Below, piece by piece: positions 1 through 6,340 of a stretch of DNA of 64,000 nucleotides. The notes beneath the pieces were generated by a model. That model was given only the letters and a program-made list of their open reading frames with translations, did not search any database and was not told the DNA's origin. A program made the position numbers and the translations under genes. Location of the stretch: IMG/VR virus record IMGVR_UViG_3300022591_000004, positions 1 through 64,000 of that record; one strand, written 5' to 3'. The stretch's first letter is position 1. The number at the start of each line of letters is the position of its first letter. Source of the DNA: a virus.

Positions 1-70
1 ACCCCAGCCGTGTGGTCTGCTTGCGCTTCAGGGACGGTTCTGGGGTGTTCAGGATAAGTATATATCTTTG

Positions 71-144
71 TGCACCAAGTAGGAGTCGAACCTACAACAT
101 CTAGTTCCTAAGACTAGCGCCTCTACCAGTTGGGCTATTAGTGC
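71..144 (-). tRNA. tRNA-Leu (anticodon UAG) with a short variable arm
   Basis: The minus strand folds into a cloverleaf: a 7 bp acceptor (GCACTAA/TTGGTGC with one G-U pair), a Leu-like D arm with GGTAGA, an anticodon stem CTAGT/ACTAG around loop CTTAGGA, and a T stem GTAGG/CCTAC with TTCGACT. The anticodon is UAG, which reads CUA (Leu). The discriminator is A and CCA is not encoded. Only about five bases (ATGTT) separate the anticodon and T stems, so the long class II variable arm usual for tRNA-Leu is missing. It sits one base from the next tRNA. Confidence 0.85.
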
Positions 145-145
145 G

Positions 146-222
146 TGGTTGCGGGAGTGGGATTTGAACCCACGACCTAGAGCTTATGAGGCTCCCGAGC
201 TTCCGAGCTGCTCTATCCCGCG
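146..222 (-). tRNA. tRNA-Met (anticodon CAU), CCA encoded
   Basis: Minus-strand cloverleaf with anticodon loop CTCATAA, T arm GTGGG-TTCAAAT-CCCAC and encoded CCA at 148-146. Base 1 is C opposite A72, the unpaired end characteristic of bacterial initiator tRNA, but the anticodon stem (GGAGC/GCTCT) lacks the three G-C pairs that define initiators. It is therefore a CAU tRNA with mixed character: elongator Met, initiator-like, or a substrate for tRNA-Ile lysidine modification. Confidence 0.85.
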
Positions 223-285
223 ATAAGAAACCCCCCTGGTGCGCTTTGAGTAGAGGCGTGGGAGGTGTTGTGTCTTAATTATAGC

Positions 286-315
286 AGAAAGCCCCCGATT
301 GCTCAGGGGCTTTCT
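286..315 (-). terminator. Rho-independent terminator of the leftmost minus operon
   Basis: A perfect inverted repeat AGAAAGCCCC / GGGGCTTTCT with a 10-base loop lies just downstream of the last minus-strand CDS (stop at 363). The arms supply both the GC stem and the A/U flanks, so it may work in both directions. Confidence 0.75.
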
Positions 316-362
316 TGCGTTGTTAACGCACCAGTTGAGGGTATATCCGCCTCAAACTCGGA

Positions 363-569
363 TTAGTTTGATTTTGTTCCGTCAGACCAGGTAACTGGAT
401 ATGAAGGTAGTCCTGGGAAAGCGGCTCTAAGAGCAGCGAGTGCAGCGTCTTTATCAGCCTGTGTAACAGCAGCGTCAACTCCACGCAGAGCATCTATTTT
501 TGCTACAGATACGTCTGGTAGACCAGCGGTTATCTGTGCCATTACTTCTGTTTCTTTTGCAGTTAGCAT
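363..569 (-). CDS. Small hypothetical protein, 68 aa
   Basis: Not recognised. The chosen start (MLTAKETEV...) has an AAGGAG ribosome site 7 bases upstream, better than the longer in-frame start seven codons earlier, which overlaps the preceding stop. The first half looks helical and Ala/Asp-rich. The C-terminus (PSYPVTWSDGTKSN) resembles the short terminal segments of phage tail-fibre-associated proteins, but this is only an impression. Last gene of its operon, after the 149 aa protein. Confidence 0.6.
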   Translation of the reverse strand: MLTAKETEVMAQITAGLPDVSVAKIDALRGVDAAVTQADKDAALAALRAAFPGLPSYPVTWSDGTKSN

Positions 570-580
570 TTGTTTTCTCC

Positions 581-1030
581 TTAGTTCCAATTAATGGTGA
601 GGCCTTGGGCGTATACCCAAGGGGGAACGCTTCCCAAGGACAAACCACTAGCTGCAGATACAAAGCTTCCACTAGGGTTTAGCTCAAATACTCCGTATAC
701 TAAGTACGGGCTTGACGCAAACTTAAATGTAGTTCCGTTAAGTGCGGTGTAGTCGTACGCACCCCACGCTACTACACCAGTAATGTGATATACGGTGTTT
801 ATGTCATTGTTAAGTGCGTTTCGTAAAGGCGAGTAGTCCACGCCTCCAAATAAAAATTCTGGAGCTCCAAAATAGCTACGCGACGCGTCTGCGTAATGAG
901 AGTTAAAGCTGGCACCGCTGCCAAAAGAAATTGTGAAACTATTGGCGTAGCTTGGCGCACCAGATACCAGCGAGATTGTTGCTGGGCCAGCGATAGTGGC
1001 TGGGCCAGAAAAGTTATTAGTTACGGACAT
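581..1030 (-). CDS. Hypothetical, possible virion or fibre-type protein
   Basis: 149 aa, rich in Ser, Gly, Ala, Phe and Tyr and poor in charge, a composition typical of beta-rich phage appendage proteins. The N-terminus (MSVTNNFSG) resembles the opening of the 113 aa protein at 61552-61893 (MSVSNVSG). A ribosome site AGAGAGG precedes the ATG. No catalytic motif seen. A structural role is inference from composition. Confidence 0.6.
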   Translation of the reverse strand: MSVTNNFSGPATIAGPATISLVSGAPSYANSFTISFGSGASFNSHYADASRSYFGAPEFLFGGVDYSPLRNALNNDINTVYHITGVVAWGAYDYTALNGTTFKFASSPYLVYGVFELNPSGSFVSAASGLSLGSVPPWVYAQGLTINWN

Positions 1031-1078
1031 GTAAAGCCTCTCTTTGATAAGACTAACAGTAAGTCTAGCAGCTAAAGC

Positions 1079-1108
1079 ACATCGTCCCCTCCTAAAAGGG
1101 GCCGATGT
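1079..1108. other. Strong stem-loop upstream of the 149 aa gene
   Basis: ACATCG-t-CCCCT pairs with AGGGG-c-CGATGT around a six-base loop: 11 bp with one internal mismatch. It sits between stop 1148 and start 1030 on the minus strand. No T-run follows on either strand, so a classical terminator is doubtful; an RNA processing site or a protein operator are alternatives. Confidence 0.5.
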
Positions 1109-1147
1109 GTGACAGGTAGCGAATCCGTCAGTACTAATACTATCAGT

Positions 1148-1384
1148 TTAAGCGTCTTTAAGGATTCTATTGACTTTAGTTCCACAGGTAGCGCACTTGC
1201 TTTGCGCCACCAGTCTGCCTGATTGGGTGTTGTTCACCTTGTAAAAAGTATAATTTTCCGCCTTCTTACACTTAATACAGAACATGACCATCTCACTTTG
1301 GGTAGAAGAAGGCTTAAACTTCACCAAAGCTAAAGAAATCGCCGTTGTAACGATTATGAGCGCATACCCAAATATACTCCTCAT
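1148..1384 (-). CDS. Membrane-anchored DUF5679-like zinc-ribbon protein
   Basis: 78 aa. An N-terminal hydrophobic segment (about residues 5-22) is followed by a zinc ribbon with C36-x2-C39 and C64-x2-C67 in the setting CxKCKK...GRxxxxxKCATCGTKxxRI, which matches the DUF5679 family of small phage and host proteins. DUF5679 normally stands alone, so the membrane anchor is unusual. Start chosen because its ATG overlaps the TGA of the upstream micropeptide (ATGA). Function unknown. Confidence 0.75.
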   Translation of the reverse strand: MRSIFGYALIIVTTAISLALVKFKPSSTQSEMVMFCIKCKKAENYTFYKVNNTQSGRLVAQSKCATCGTKVNRILKDA

Positions 1385-1461
1385 GTCAGACACCAGATAA
1401 TCAGACACATGATAGCTATGCCCGTCACCAGCGCCAGAGGCAACCACTCATCATTCTTCAT
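1381..1461 (-). CDS. Membrane micropeptide, 26 aa
   Basis: The ORF reads MKNDEWLPLALV...CLT with one hydrophobic helix of about 18 residues. GAGGAGG lies 6 bases upstream of the ATG, the start lies inside the end of the preceding gene, and the stop overlaps the next start (ATGA). These junctions argue for real translation. Similar single-helix phage peptides are often of unknown function. Confidence 0.6.
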   Translation of the reverse strand: MKNDEWLPLALVTGIAIMCLIIWCLT

Positions 1462-1600
1462 CAGTATCCTCCTCTAACCGCAATACATAGCCGTTCTTAG
1501 CGCAATAATGTACCACATCACTGAGTGAGGCTTGGAGAAGGAAGTCCAAGGCAACTTCTACCAAGGCAACCTCTTCGCGCAGCTTCTTCTTTTTTCCCAT
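1451..1600 (-). CDS. Hypothetical protein, 49 aa
   Basis: MGKKKKLREEVALVEVALDF... ending in an acidic EEDTDEE tail. Ribosome site AAGGAG before the ATG. A Lys-rich N-terminus leads into an amphipathic helix. The stop overlaps the start of the following micropeptide by 11 bases. Not recognised. Confidence 0.6.
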   Translation of the reverse strand: MGKKKKLREEVALVEVALDFLLQASLSDVVHYCAKNGYVLRLEEDTDEE

Positions 1601-1610
1601 TATCTACTCC

Positions 1611-1883
1611 TTAACAATCAGCGCTATTAGGTTGAGTGGTTATAGCGTTATCGGTTTTATATATCATAGTGGTTCCATCGCAAAACTTAGAGACACCATC
1701 AGGCAAAGTTACTACAGAACTCTTAGGGTCTGGCGTTACAGTTACTGGCGGATTGTGCGGTTCGGGCGTTCTTATTGAGCGGTCGTGAATAGGAATAATT
1801 ACGAAAGTAATAACAGCCGCAAGAACGGCTCCACCAAGAGCAATAAGTATAGAGGGTCCGCCGTTTCCGTTTGGGTCACCCAT
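1611..1883 (-). CDS. Single-pass membrane protein
   Basis: 90 aa: a Gly/Asn-rich N-terminus, a hydrophobic segment at about residues 11-30, a Pro-rich linker, then an exposed C-terminal domain with LPDGVSKFCDGTTMIY and two Cys. The FCDG-T-hydrophobic-Y pattern recurs in small phage membrane proteins as I recall them. Its ATG overlaps the stop of the upstream zinc-finger gene (TAATG). Confidence 0.7.
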   Translation of the reverse strand: MGDPNGNGGPSILIALGGAVLAAVITFVIIPIHDRSIRTPEPHNPPVTVTPDPKSSVVTLPDGVSKFCDGTTMIYKTDNAITTQPNSADC

Positions 1884-2011
1884 TATGCGTTCTCCTTCTC
1901 TGTGACTCGGTTAGTTGACCACTCCATATAACGATTGTGGAAACAGTTAAAGCAGTATTTACCCCACTTGTTGAAGGCGTTTAGCTCTGTACGGCAATCA
2001 AGGCAGTTCAC
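1883..2011 (-). CDS. Zinc-finger micropeptide, 42 aa
   Basis: GTG start with AAGGAG upstream. C3-x2-C6 and C20-x2-C23 form a four-Cys knuckle (NCLDC...YCFNC) followed by a charged helix. Couples to both neighbours: its start overlaps the stop of the 84 aa gene and its stop overlaps the next ATG. Probably a small nucleic-acid- or protein-binding knuckle; role unknown. Confidence 0.65.
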   Translation of the reverse strand: MNCLDCRTELNAFNKWGKYCFNCFHNRYMEWSTNRVTEKENA

Positions 2012-2262
2012 CCTAACTCCTTCTCAATGGCTCGAATAGTGGGGCAGGGATACGGAAATTCAATTCCACATTCTTCGCAAGTGTTGCTAGTAGGGCGAAG
2101 TTCTCCGCTTACGCTCCAAGATTCTCCGTGATGTTTATGCAATTCCACTACTGCACGAAGGGCAAGTAAAGAACGAGCAGGAAACCATTCACCACAGGCA
2201 CTAGCAAAACCGCCTTGGTCAATGTCTTTATTTATATGTTCTAGCAATTCATCGTGTGTCAT
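2008..2262 (-). CDS. Small Cys-containing phage protein
   Basis: 84 aa from MTHDELLEH; TTAGGAGG precedes this ATG, so the longer TTG start is not used. A helical first half is followed by TCEECGIEFPYPCPTIRAIE with C62, C65 and C73. This arrangement, two Cys then PCPTIR(A)I and a short helix, is common in small conserved proteins of actinobacteriophages. Function unknown. Confidence 0.7.
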   Translation of the reverse strand: MTHDELLEHINKDIDQGGFASACGEWFPARSLLALRAVVELHKHHGESWSVSGELRPTSNTCEECGIEFPYPCPTIRAIEKELG

Positions 2263-2402
2263 TACCAGCCTCCTAAGCAATCGTTGGAATGTGTATGTAT
2301 AGAGTACTGAAGTAAGTACGCGCCCTTGGTAGGGGCAAAGAGCTCGGTGTTACAGGCACCACACTTGCCAGACCACTCTTCGGCAAAGAAATCATAGGTC
2401 AT
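2262..2402 (-). CDS. Small zinc-ribbon-like protein, 46 aa
   Basis: MTYDFFAEEWSGKCGACNTE... with CGAC, then H-x-H and a lone C near the end, so a CCHC-type site is possible. The start overlaps the preceding stop (ATGA) and the stop overlaps the following ATG (TAATG). Ribosome site weak, consistent with coupled translation. Confidence 0.55.
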   Translation of the reverse strand: MTYDFFAEEWSGKCGACNTELFAPTKGAYLLQYSIHTHSNDCLGGW

Positions 2403-2590
2403 AGGAGACCGTCTTTCCATATTTCAAATGTTTGATGGGCGCTAATACGCTCTGGTTGAGAGCGTCGACAGTCTTCCTTATGGGTATTAGACGCGTCTTT
2501 ACCACTTAGCTCAGAAACATTTGTAGAGCAGTTGCATCCTGCAATAAGCAGTACCGTGTTGTCTAAAGTGAATTCGAGTAGCTTAGTCAC
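2399..2590 (-). CDS. Hypothetical protein, 63 aa
   Basis: The GTG start (VTKLLEFTLDN...) overlaps the previous stop. The longer upstream reading frame antisense to a better gene was not used. It contains three Cys and a His-rich centre (NTHKEDC) but no recognised motif. Confidence is moderate because it rests on operon packing. Confidence 0.5.
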   Translation of the reverse strand: MTKLLEFTLDNTVLLIAGCNCSTNVSELSGKDASNTHKEDCRRSQPERISAHQTFEIWKDGLL

Positions 2591-2975
2591 CGCAACCACC
2601 CACCTTATCTGATACATAGCCGTGCATCCGCCACCAGAAGCGGTTCTTCCAGTAGCGTAGATTCTTTTTGCGCTTCTGTACAGTTCCTGTGCCACTACCA
2701 ATAGACCACCACTCAAGGGGACGATAGTTCATGGCTGTGGAGTACTCCACTAGAGTAATGGTGTGATACGGCTCTATCTTTTCCGACGGAGGCGTATTTG
2801 GTGTATGTACCGCGCTCCCAGCAGTACCGAGCGCTATGCGAGAGGCGTAGCGGGTAGCGTTGTTATAGCCATTGCAATAGTCTTTGTTATCGGAGCAGGC
2901 GCAGGTGCCATCGGCTATCTCGTTGGCTATCTGCTGGCGAAGCTCTGAGAGCTCTATAGCGAGTGTTTTATTCAT
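2583..2975 (-). CDS. Hypothetical protein, 130 aa
   Basis: MNKTLAIELSELRQQIANEI... begins with a charged amphipathic helix, then a Cys-containing centre (CACSDNKDYC), and ends basic and aromatic (WKNRFWWRMHGYV). The start ATG overlaps the TGA of the upstream membrane peptide, which favours it over the GTG three codons earlier. Not recognised. Confidence 0.6.
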   Translation of the reverse strand: MNKTLAIELSELRQQIANEIADGTCACSDNKDYCNGYNNATRYASRIALGTAGSAVHTPNTPPSEKIEPYHTITLVEYSTAMNYRPLEWWSIGSGTGTVQKRKKNLRYWKNRFWWRMHGYVSDKVGGCGD

Positions 2976-3076
2976 TTGACCCACTTGCGCTTGGCGGAGA
3001 TATACCCGTAGATACCAAGACCAATGCCCAATATGTCGGCAAAGGCGATGACTGCTAATAAGACTTTAACGTACAT
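2972..3076 (-). CDS. Membrane micropeptide, 34 aa
   Basis: MYVKVLLAVIAFADILG... has one hydrophobic helix followed by a basic tail (AKRKWVK), the positive-inside pattern of a small inner-membrane peptide. AGGGG lies upstream of the ATG; start and stop overlap both neighbours. Could be an accessory lysis or superinfection-exclusion peptide, but nothing here proves it. Confidence 0.6.
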   Translation of the reverse strand: MYVKVLLAVIAFADILGIGLGIYGYISAKRKWVK

Positions 3077-3617
3077 TGTTGACCCCTATCGGCGCCTCTG
3101 GCAACTCGTGCATGGGTCGCAGTTCTGTACGAGGAACATACCACGTGCTCTCGTTGTACTTCCACTCTGCTCTCTTGGCATCTTTTCCATACATCCATCC
3201 AAGGGCGGTATAGGGAGCACCCTTCCATTCAGGGCCGATTCTCTTCGTTTTACGTCCTAGACCACCTGCCATCAGTACATAGATGAGCTCATCGCTATCT
3301 CTGCTGGTGATGCGAAGGCCCCGTACTGCATCGGAAAATACTGGGAACTGTGGTGGAAAGGCATATCTCACCTCTCCAAAGCCTGGAATATCTAACTCTG
3401 TCTTGAAAGTATTCTCAGAGGGCACGAAATCTTTTAGGCCCAGCATTCTAGCGAAGGCAATCTCACTACCCGCGCAAATCATATGTTGGAAGGCTTCCCA
3501 TACATCGCCTTCGGAATAATTGACATTAGCCTCTGGACGCGATAAAAAGCGTAGCTGTCTCTCCCAGCCTACCCGTGCGGCTACTGCTTCCTCTTCTACA
3601 CTCAAAAAATAATCCAC
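3066..3617 (-). CDS. Conserved hypothetical, possible PD-(D/E)XK-like fold
   Basis: 183 aa with a GTG start that overlaps the end of the 47 aa leader gene. An N-terminal helical part (VGWERQ...SEIAFARMLGL) is followed by DIPGFGEVR and then DELIYVLMAGG, which recalls the E...D...E-x-R/K layout of restriction-endonuclease-like phage proteins. The match is loose and the family is not established. Largest gene of this leftward operon and near its promoter. Confidence 0.6.
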   Translation of the reverse strand: MDYFLSVEEEAVAARVGWERQLRFLSRPEANVNYSEGDVWEAFQHMICAGSEIAFARMLGLKDFVPSENTFKTELDIPGFGEVRYAFPPQFPVFSDAVRGLRITSRDSDELIYVLMAGGLGRKTKRIGPEWKGAPYTALGWMYGKDAKRAEWKYNESTWYVPRTELRPMHELPEAPIGVNNVR

Positions 3618-3745
3618 GTTTCCCCTTCTTCCTGTGCGATAGTTGCATAATCCTTTAACTCTTGCAGCTTCTCACTCTTCTTCTCCGTCACCTGTTCAGC
3701 AACAGAAATCATTGCTCGTAGGGCGGTAATTGATAAAGACTCCAT
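3602..3745 (-). CDS. Hypothetical helical protein, 47 aa
   Basis: MESLSITALRAMISVAEQV... is a single charged helix, possibly coiled coil. First gene of the leftward operon. No Shine-Dalgarno is visible, and a TGATACT -10-like box ends 8 bases before the ATG, so the transcript could be leaderless, as is frequent in actinobacteria. Confidence 0.55.
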   Translation of the reverse strand: MESLSITALRAMISVAEQVTEKKSEKLQELKDYATIAQEEGETWIIF

Positions 3746-4007
3746 ACCTGCACAGTATCACAGGGCGCCGAATTTCATAAACTCGGCTACTACTTCTGCA
3801 CAATGAGCGATACCTGTTACTGACACCTGGCCTCAATCCTGAGAATTGCCTGAATTAACCCTGGGGGGTGTCTGTGTGTGTAGATAGCCTGTGGATAACT
3901 CGTTGTGGACAACACGGTGTGGATATGTCGGTGCTTGACACTTATTCAGCCTAGTATTACTGTGCTCTTAGTGGACAACACGGTTCACTAATTAGACGGG
4001 GGACACA
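3746..4007. promoter_or_regulatory. Divergent promoter region with three 14 bp-spaced DnaA-like boxes
   Basis: Gap between divergent operons. Boxes TGTGGATAA (3890), TGTGGACAA (3904) and TGTGGATAT (3918) begin exactly 14 bp apart. The 14-mer GTGGACAACACGGT occurs at 3905-3918 and again at 3971-3984, the second copy at the predicted start point of the rightward transcript. A CTGAGAATT element (3838) shared with later gaps is present, but the long inverted-repeat element is not. Confidence 0.65.
3935..3963 (+). promoter_or_regulatory. Promoter P1 (TTGACA-N17-TACTGT)
   Basis: TTGACA at 3935-3940 and TACTGT at 3958-3963 match the sigma70-like pattern repeated before the other plus-strand operons. 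It drives the 4008-4959 gene set. Confidence 0.6.
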
Positions 4008-4265
4008 ATGGCAAAGGTAGACATGCCAGGCGTTCGTAGCTTGCAGAAGCTATGGACAACTATGGTCGAGCAAGGACACGACCCTATCACAGCGGGTCAG
4101 TGGATTAACGGCGCATTTGGCGCAGATTACGAAATCTGCGACTTCTGCAACAAGTACGGCGCGGATGTTTACGAGTACGACATGGGCTCGACCGCAATTT
4201 GCTCGACCTGCGAGGACAACCAACCAACAATCAACGACCTAGTGAAAATGGAGGTGGAGGCGTGA
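4008..4265 (+). CDS. Small zinc-ribbon protein
   Basis: 85 aa with GGGGGA upstream of the ATG. A helical N-terminal half precedes C44-x2-C47 and C65-x2-C68 (ICDFC...ICSTC), a classical treble-clef or ribbon. First gene after promoter P1, so probably expressed early. Function unknown. Confidence 0.7.
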   Translation: MAKVDMPGVRSLQKLWTTMVEQGHDPITAGQWINGAFGADYEICDFCNKYGADVYEYDMGSTAICSTCEDNQPTINDLVKMEVEA

Positions 4266-4438
4266 GCGCCTTCACCTTCCCACGCACCGACAAGACCTAC
4301 AAGGTTACTGTCGAATTCAGCTTCTACGCCGAGGACGAAACCGAGGCGCAGGAAATAATCAAGTACCAGATTCGACGCCCAATCAACACCGACCTAGTTT
4401 CGGTGGACGATGTGACGATGGTCGAGGTTCCCGAGTGA
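4262..4438 (+). CDS. Hypothetical protein, 58 aa
   Basis: GTG start inside the previous stop (GTGA) with AGGTGGAGG upstream; the longer frame that runs back into the preceding gene is rejected. The sequence alternates beta-like segments with an acidic helix (YKVTVEFSFYAEDETEAQEII), a pattern seen in small alpha-beta proteins. Not recognised. Confidence 0.65.
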   Translation: MSAFTFPRTDKTYKVTVEFSFYAEDETEAQEIIKYQIRRPINTDLVSVDDVTMVEVPE

Positions 4439-4578
4439 AGCTAGCTCTAGTGTTGGGGGCGGTTCTCACCGCCCTCATCACACACCTGTTCTTCACCCCT
4501 CACTATGGAAACTGTCAGCCAACTGACATCGGCAAGACCTGTACACTCACTCATTACACTCTCAAGGAAGGCAAATAA
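4435..4578 (+). CDS. Small exported or membrane-anchored protein, 47 aa
   Basis: GTG start overlapping the previous stop. A hydrophobic N-terminal helix (KLALVLGAVLTALITHLFF) is followed by a short exposed tail with two Cys eight residues apart (GNCQPTDIGKTC), suggesting an oxidised loop outside the membrane. Confidence 0.6.
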   Translation: MKLALVLGAVLTALITHLFFTPHYGNCQPTDIGKTCTLTHYTLKEGK

Positions 4579-4580
4579 TC

Positions 4581-4742
4581 ATGGACCCACGATTTACAAT
4601 TGCAGATACTTATAAGAAATTGCAAAAGGCGGGAATTTCTTATAAGGAGTTCGAGGCAGAACTAAACAACTGCGGCGGACCCGAGAACGCTTTTAGAATC
4701 TGCTGGAAGTACCAAGACATGGCAGAGGATTCCTGCGCATGA
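4581..4742 (+). CDS. Hypothetical protein, 53 aa
   Basis: MDPRFTIADTYKKLQKAG... Helical, three Cys (NNCGG, ICWK, DSCA). Starts three bases after the previous stop, with AAGGAAGG upstream. Stop overlaps the next start. Not recognised. Confidence 0.55.
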   Translation: MDPRFTIADTYKKLQKAGISYKEFEAELNNCGGPENAFRICWKYQDMAEDSCA

Positions 4743-4873
4743 TGACCGATTTAGAGTGGATTCTCTTTCAGCTCAATGGAGTTCTGACGGGAAGCCTGAC
4801 CACCGAGCAGAAGCTCGCCAAGCTCACCGAGCTAGTGGCTAATTGCTCAGAGGAGATAGGGCTAAGCGTATGA
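4739..4873 (+). CDS. Hypothetical helical protein, 44 aa
   Basis: Two tandem ATG codons; either may be used. MTDLEWILFQLNGVLTGS... is a leucine-rich helical peptide with an acidic end. Overlaps both neighbours by four bases. Not recognised. Confidence 0.5.
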   Translation: MMTDLEWILFQLNGVLTGSLTTEQKLAKLTELVANCSEEIGLSV

Positions 4874-4959
4874 TTATCCTAGTAGCGATAGCAGTAGGAG
4901 TCTTCGGGGGGTGGCTAGGCTCACTAGCCCCCTCAGTAGAGGATGAAGCACAGATTTAG
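4870..4959 (+). CDS. Membrane micropeptide, 29 aa
   Basis: MIILVAIAVGVFGGWLGSL... then an acidic tail. One glycine-containing hydrophobic helix. ATGA overlap with the upstream gene, and the terminator begins 20 bases after its stop, so it closes the P1 operon. Confidence 0.5.
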   Translation: MIILVAIAVGVFGGWLGSLAPSVEDEAQI

Positions 4960-4978
4960 CCCCCGCTAAAACGACAAG

Positions 4979-5012
4979 CCCGAGAGCCGTTCCTCTCGGG
5001 TTTTGTTGTTTC
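4979..5012 (+). terminator. Rho-independent terminator of the P1 operon
   Basis: Stem CCCGAGAG / CTCTCGGG with a six-base loop, followed by TTTTGTTGTTTCTT. Confidence 0.85.
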
Positions 5013-5046
5013 TTGAGACTTTCCTGAGAATTACCTGAGCGCAAAA

Positions 5047-5127
5047 GTTTGTGTTGGTGGTTGATATGTGTGGTGTATGTGCCTATGCCAGCCAGCGGCT
5101 TGTCTCGCTACGCTCGCCAACACAAAC
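5047..5127. repeat. Inverted-repeat element, copy 1 (81 bp)
   Basis: Left arm GTTTGTGTTGG at 5047-5057 and right arm CCAACACAAAC at 5117-5127 are perfect 11 bp complements. The interior holds TTGATA at 5061, ATGCCAGCCA near the middle and CTCGCTACGCTCG next to the right arm. The outer flanks (GCGCAAAA before, ATTCGG...CGGACATTTC after) recur in the other copies. Confidence 0.8.
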
Positions 5128-5153
5128 ATTCGGGCAATTCGGACATTTCAGGC

Positions 5154-5190
5154 TGTGGATAAGTCGCTGTGTATAACTAGCTGTGGAGAG
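5154..5190 (+). promoter_or_regulatory. DnaA-box-like array (14 bp spacing)
   Basis: TGTGGATAA (5154), TGTGTATAA (5168) and the degenerate TGTGGAGAG (5182) start exactly 14 bp apart. The first two fit TTATNCACA on the opposite strand. Confidence 0.65.
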
Positions 5191-5199
5191 AGAAGGTAC

Positions 5200-5227
5200 T
5201 TGCATTCTCTACTAATGAGAGTAATGT
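5200..5227 (+). promoter_or_regulatory. Promoter P2 (TTGCAT-N16-TAATGT)
   Basis: Spacing and position after the box array match promoters P3 and P4. It drives the DUF932 gene. The 4960-5274 gap otherwise contains the terminator, the inverted-repeat element and the boxes. Confidence 0.6.
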
Positions 5228-5274
5228 TCCTCTTGTCGCTAAACGGCGAATTTTAATACAGAAAGGCAAGGCTC

Positions 5275-6267
5275 ATGGCTCACGATTTAGAACAGGGTAA
5301 CGGTCAGACCGCATTTGCACTACGCGGAGAACCTGCATGGCACAATCTAGGAACCGTATTCGACAAGGATGCGGACATCACAACGAAGCAAATGTTAGAC
5401 CTCGCACATCTCTCCAATTGGAATGTTCGTCTAGAGCCCGTTTCCTATCCTGAGGGCTACACCACTGTCAAGGACGCTTATTCGGTTGTCCGTAATCACC
5501 CATTCAACGGCAATCCCGATGTTCTGTCGGTCGTAGGCGAGCGCTACAAGGTTGTCCAAAATGAGGAACTCTTCTCATTCGGTGACGGCATGCTAGACGG
5601 TGGCGGGGCATGGGAATCGGCGGGTTCTATCAAGGACGGTCGTGTCGTGTTCGGCTCAATCGTTATTCCGCGCGAATTTATCCTCGACCCTAGCGGAATT
5701 GCCGATAAGACAGTTTCCTATCTGCTTGTCCATACATCACATGACGGCTCGACCGCTCTACAGGCGAATGTAACGCCAATTCGCGTGGTCTGCCAGAATA
5801 CCCTCAATATCGCGCTAGGCTCTAGCAAGCAATCTTTCAAGGTTCGCCACACTCAGACAATCGGCGGACGCATGGAAGAGGCACGTCGTGTACTAGGCTT
5901 AACATTCTCCTACATGGACGATTTCCAGAAGCTGGCGCAAAATCTATTCGAGAGCGAGATTACTAATGCCCAATTCGACAAGCTTGTTGCAGGGCTCTAT
6001 CCAAAGCCTGATGAAGCTAGCAAAATGGCAACCACTAAGTACACCGACAAGCTCGACACCATCCACAATCTCTATAAAGTTGCAGCAACGCAAGACGGAA
6101 TTCGTGGCACGAAATGGGGAGCGCTCAACGCGCTCACAGAACGAGTTGATTATTTCCGTACAAGCCGAACAGGAGACAATAAGTCTCTCATGGCTTCTGC
6201 CAGCGGATTCGACGTCCAGACCAACGCTGAAAAGAACAAGATTCTAAAAGCGGTCATGGCACTGTAA
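5275..6267 (+). CDS. DUF932 (TIGR03299-like) phage/plasmid protein
   Basis: 330 aa. The N-terminus (MAHDLEQGNGQTAFALRGEPAWHNLG) and the centre (YLLVHTSHDGS...VTPIRVVCQNTL) are hallmarks of the DUF932 / phage-plasmid-like TIGR03299 family, found on phages, plasmids and in some hosts near replication genes. Full-length for the family, preceded by AAAGGCAAGG. It is alone between promoter P2 and a hairpin, so independently regulated. Biochemical role unknown; a DNA-repair or replication link is only proposed in the literature for relatives. Confidence 0.9.
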   Translation: MAHDLEQGNGQTAFALRGEPAWHNLGTVFDKDADITTKQMLDLAHLSNWNVRLEPVSYPEGYTTVKDAYSVVRNHPFNGNPDVLSVVGERYKVVQNEELFSFGDGMLDGGGAWESAGSIKDGRVVFGSIVIPREFILDPSGIADKTVSYLLVHTSHDGSTALQANVTPIRVVCQNTLNIALGSSKQSFKVRHTQTIGGRMEEARRVLGLTFSYMDDFQKLAQNLFESEITNAQFDKLVAGLYPKPDEASKMATTKYTDKLDTIHNLYKVAATQDGIRGTKWGALNALTERVDYFRTSRTGDNKSLMASASGFDVQTNAEKNKILKAVMAL

Positions 6268-6278
6268 CAAGATAAGTA

Positions 6279-6302
6279 GAGGGGCGGGGAAACCCGCCTC
6301 TC
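6279..6302 (+). terminator. GAAA-loop hairpin after the DUF932 gene
   Basis: GAGGGGCGGG / CCCGCCTCTC pairs fully (one G-U) around GAAA. No T-run follows, so it may stabilise the 3' end rather than terminate by itself. Confidence 0.55.
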
Positions 6303-6340
6303 ACCTAATTCTCAGACACGCCCGAGCGCGTTGCAGAAAA

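Noticed and set aside
1-60. Additional tRNA or gene at the window start
   Set aside because: No T-loop or coding frame could be supported in this stretch.
2399-2716. Longer version of the 63 aa gene
   Set aside because: The extended frame is a shadow of the 130 aa gene in another frame; the GTG start that overlaps the preceding stop is more plausible.
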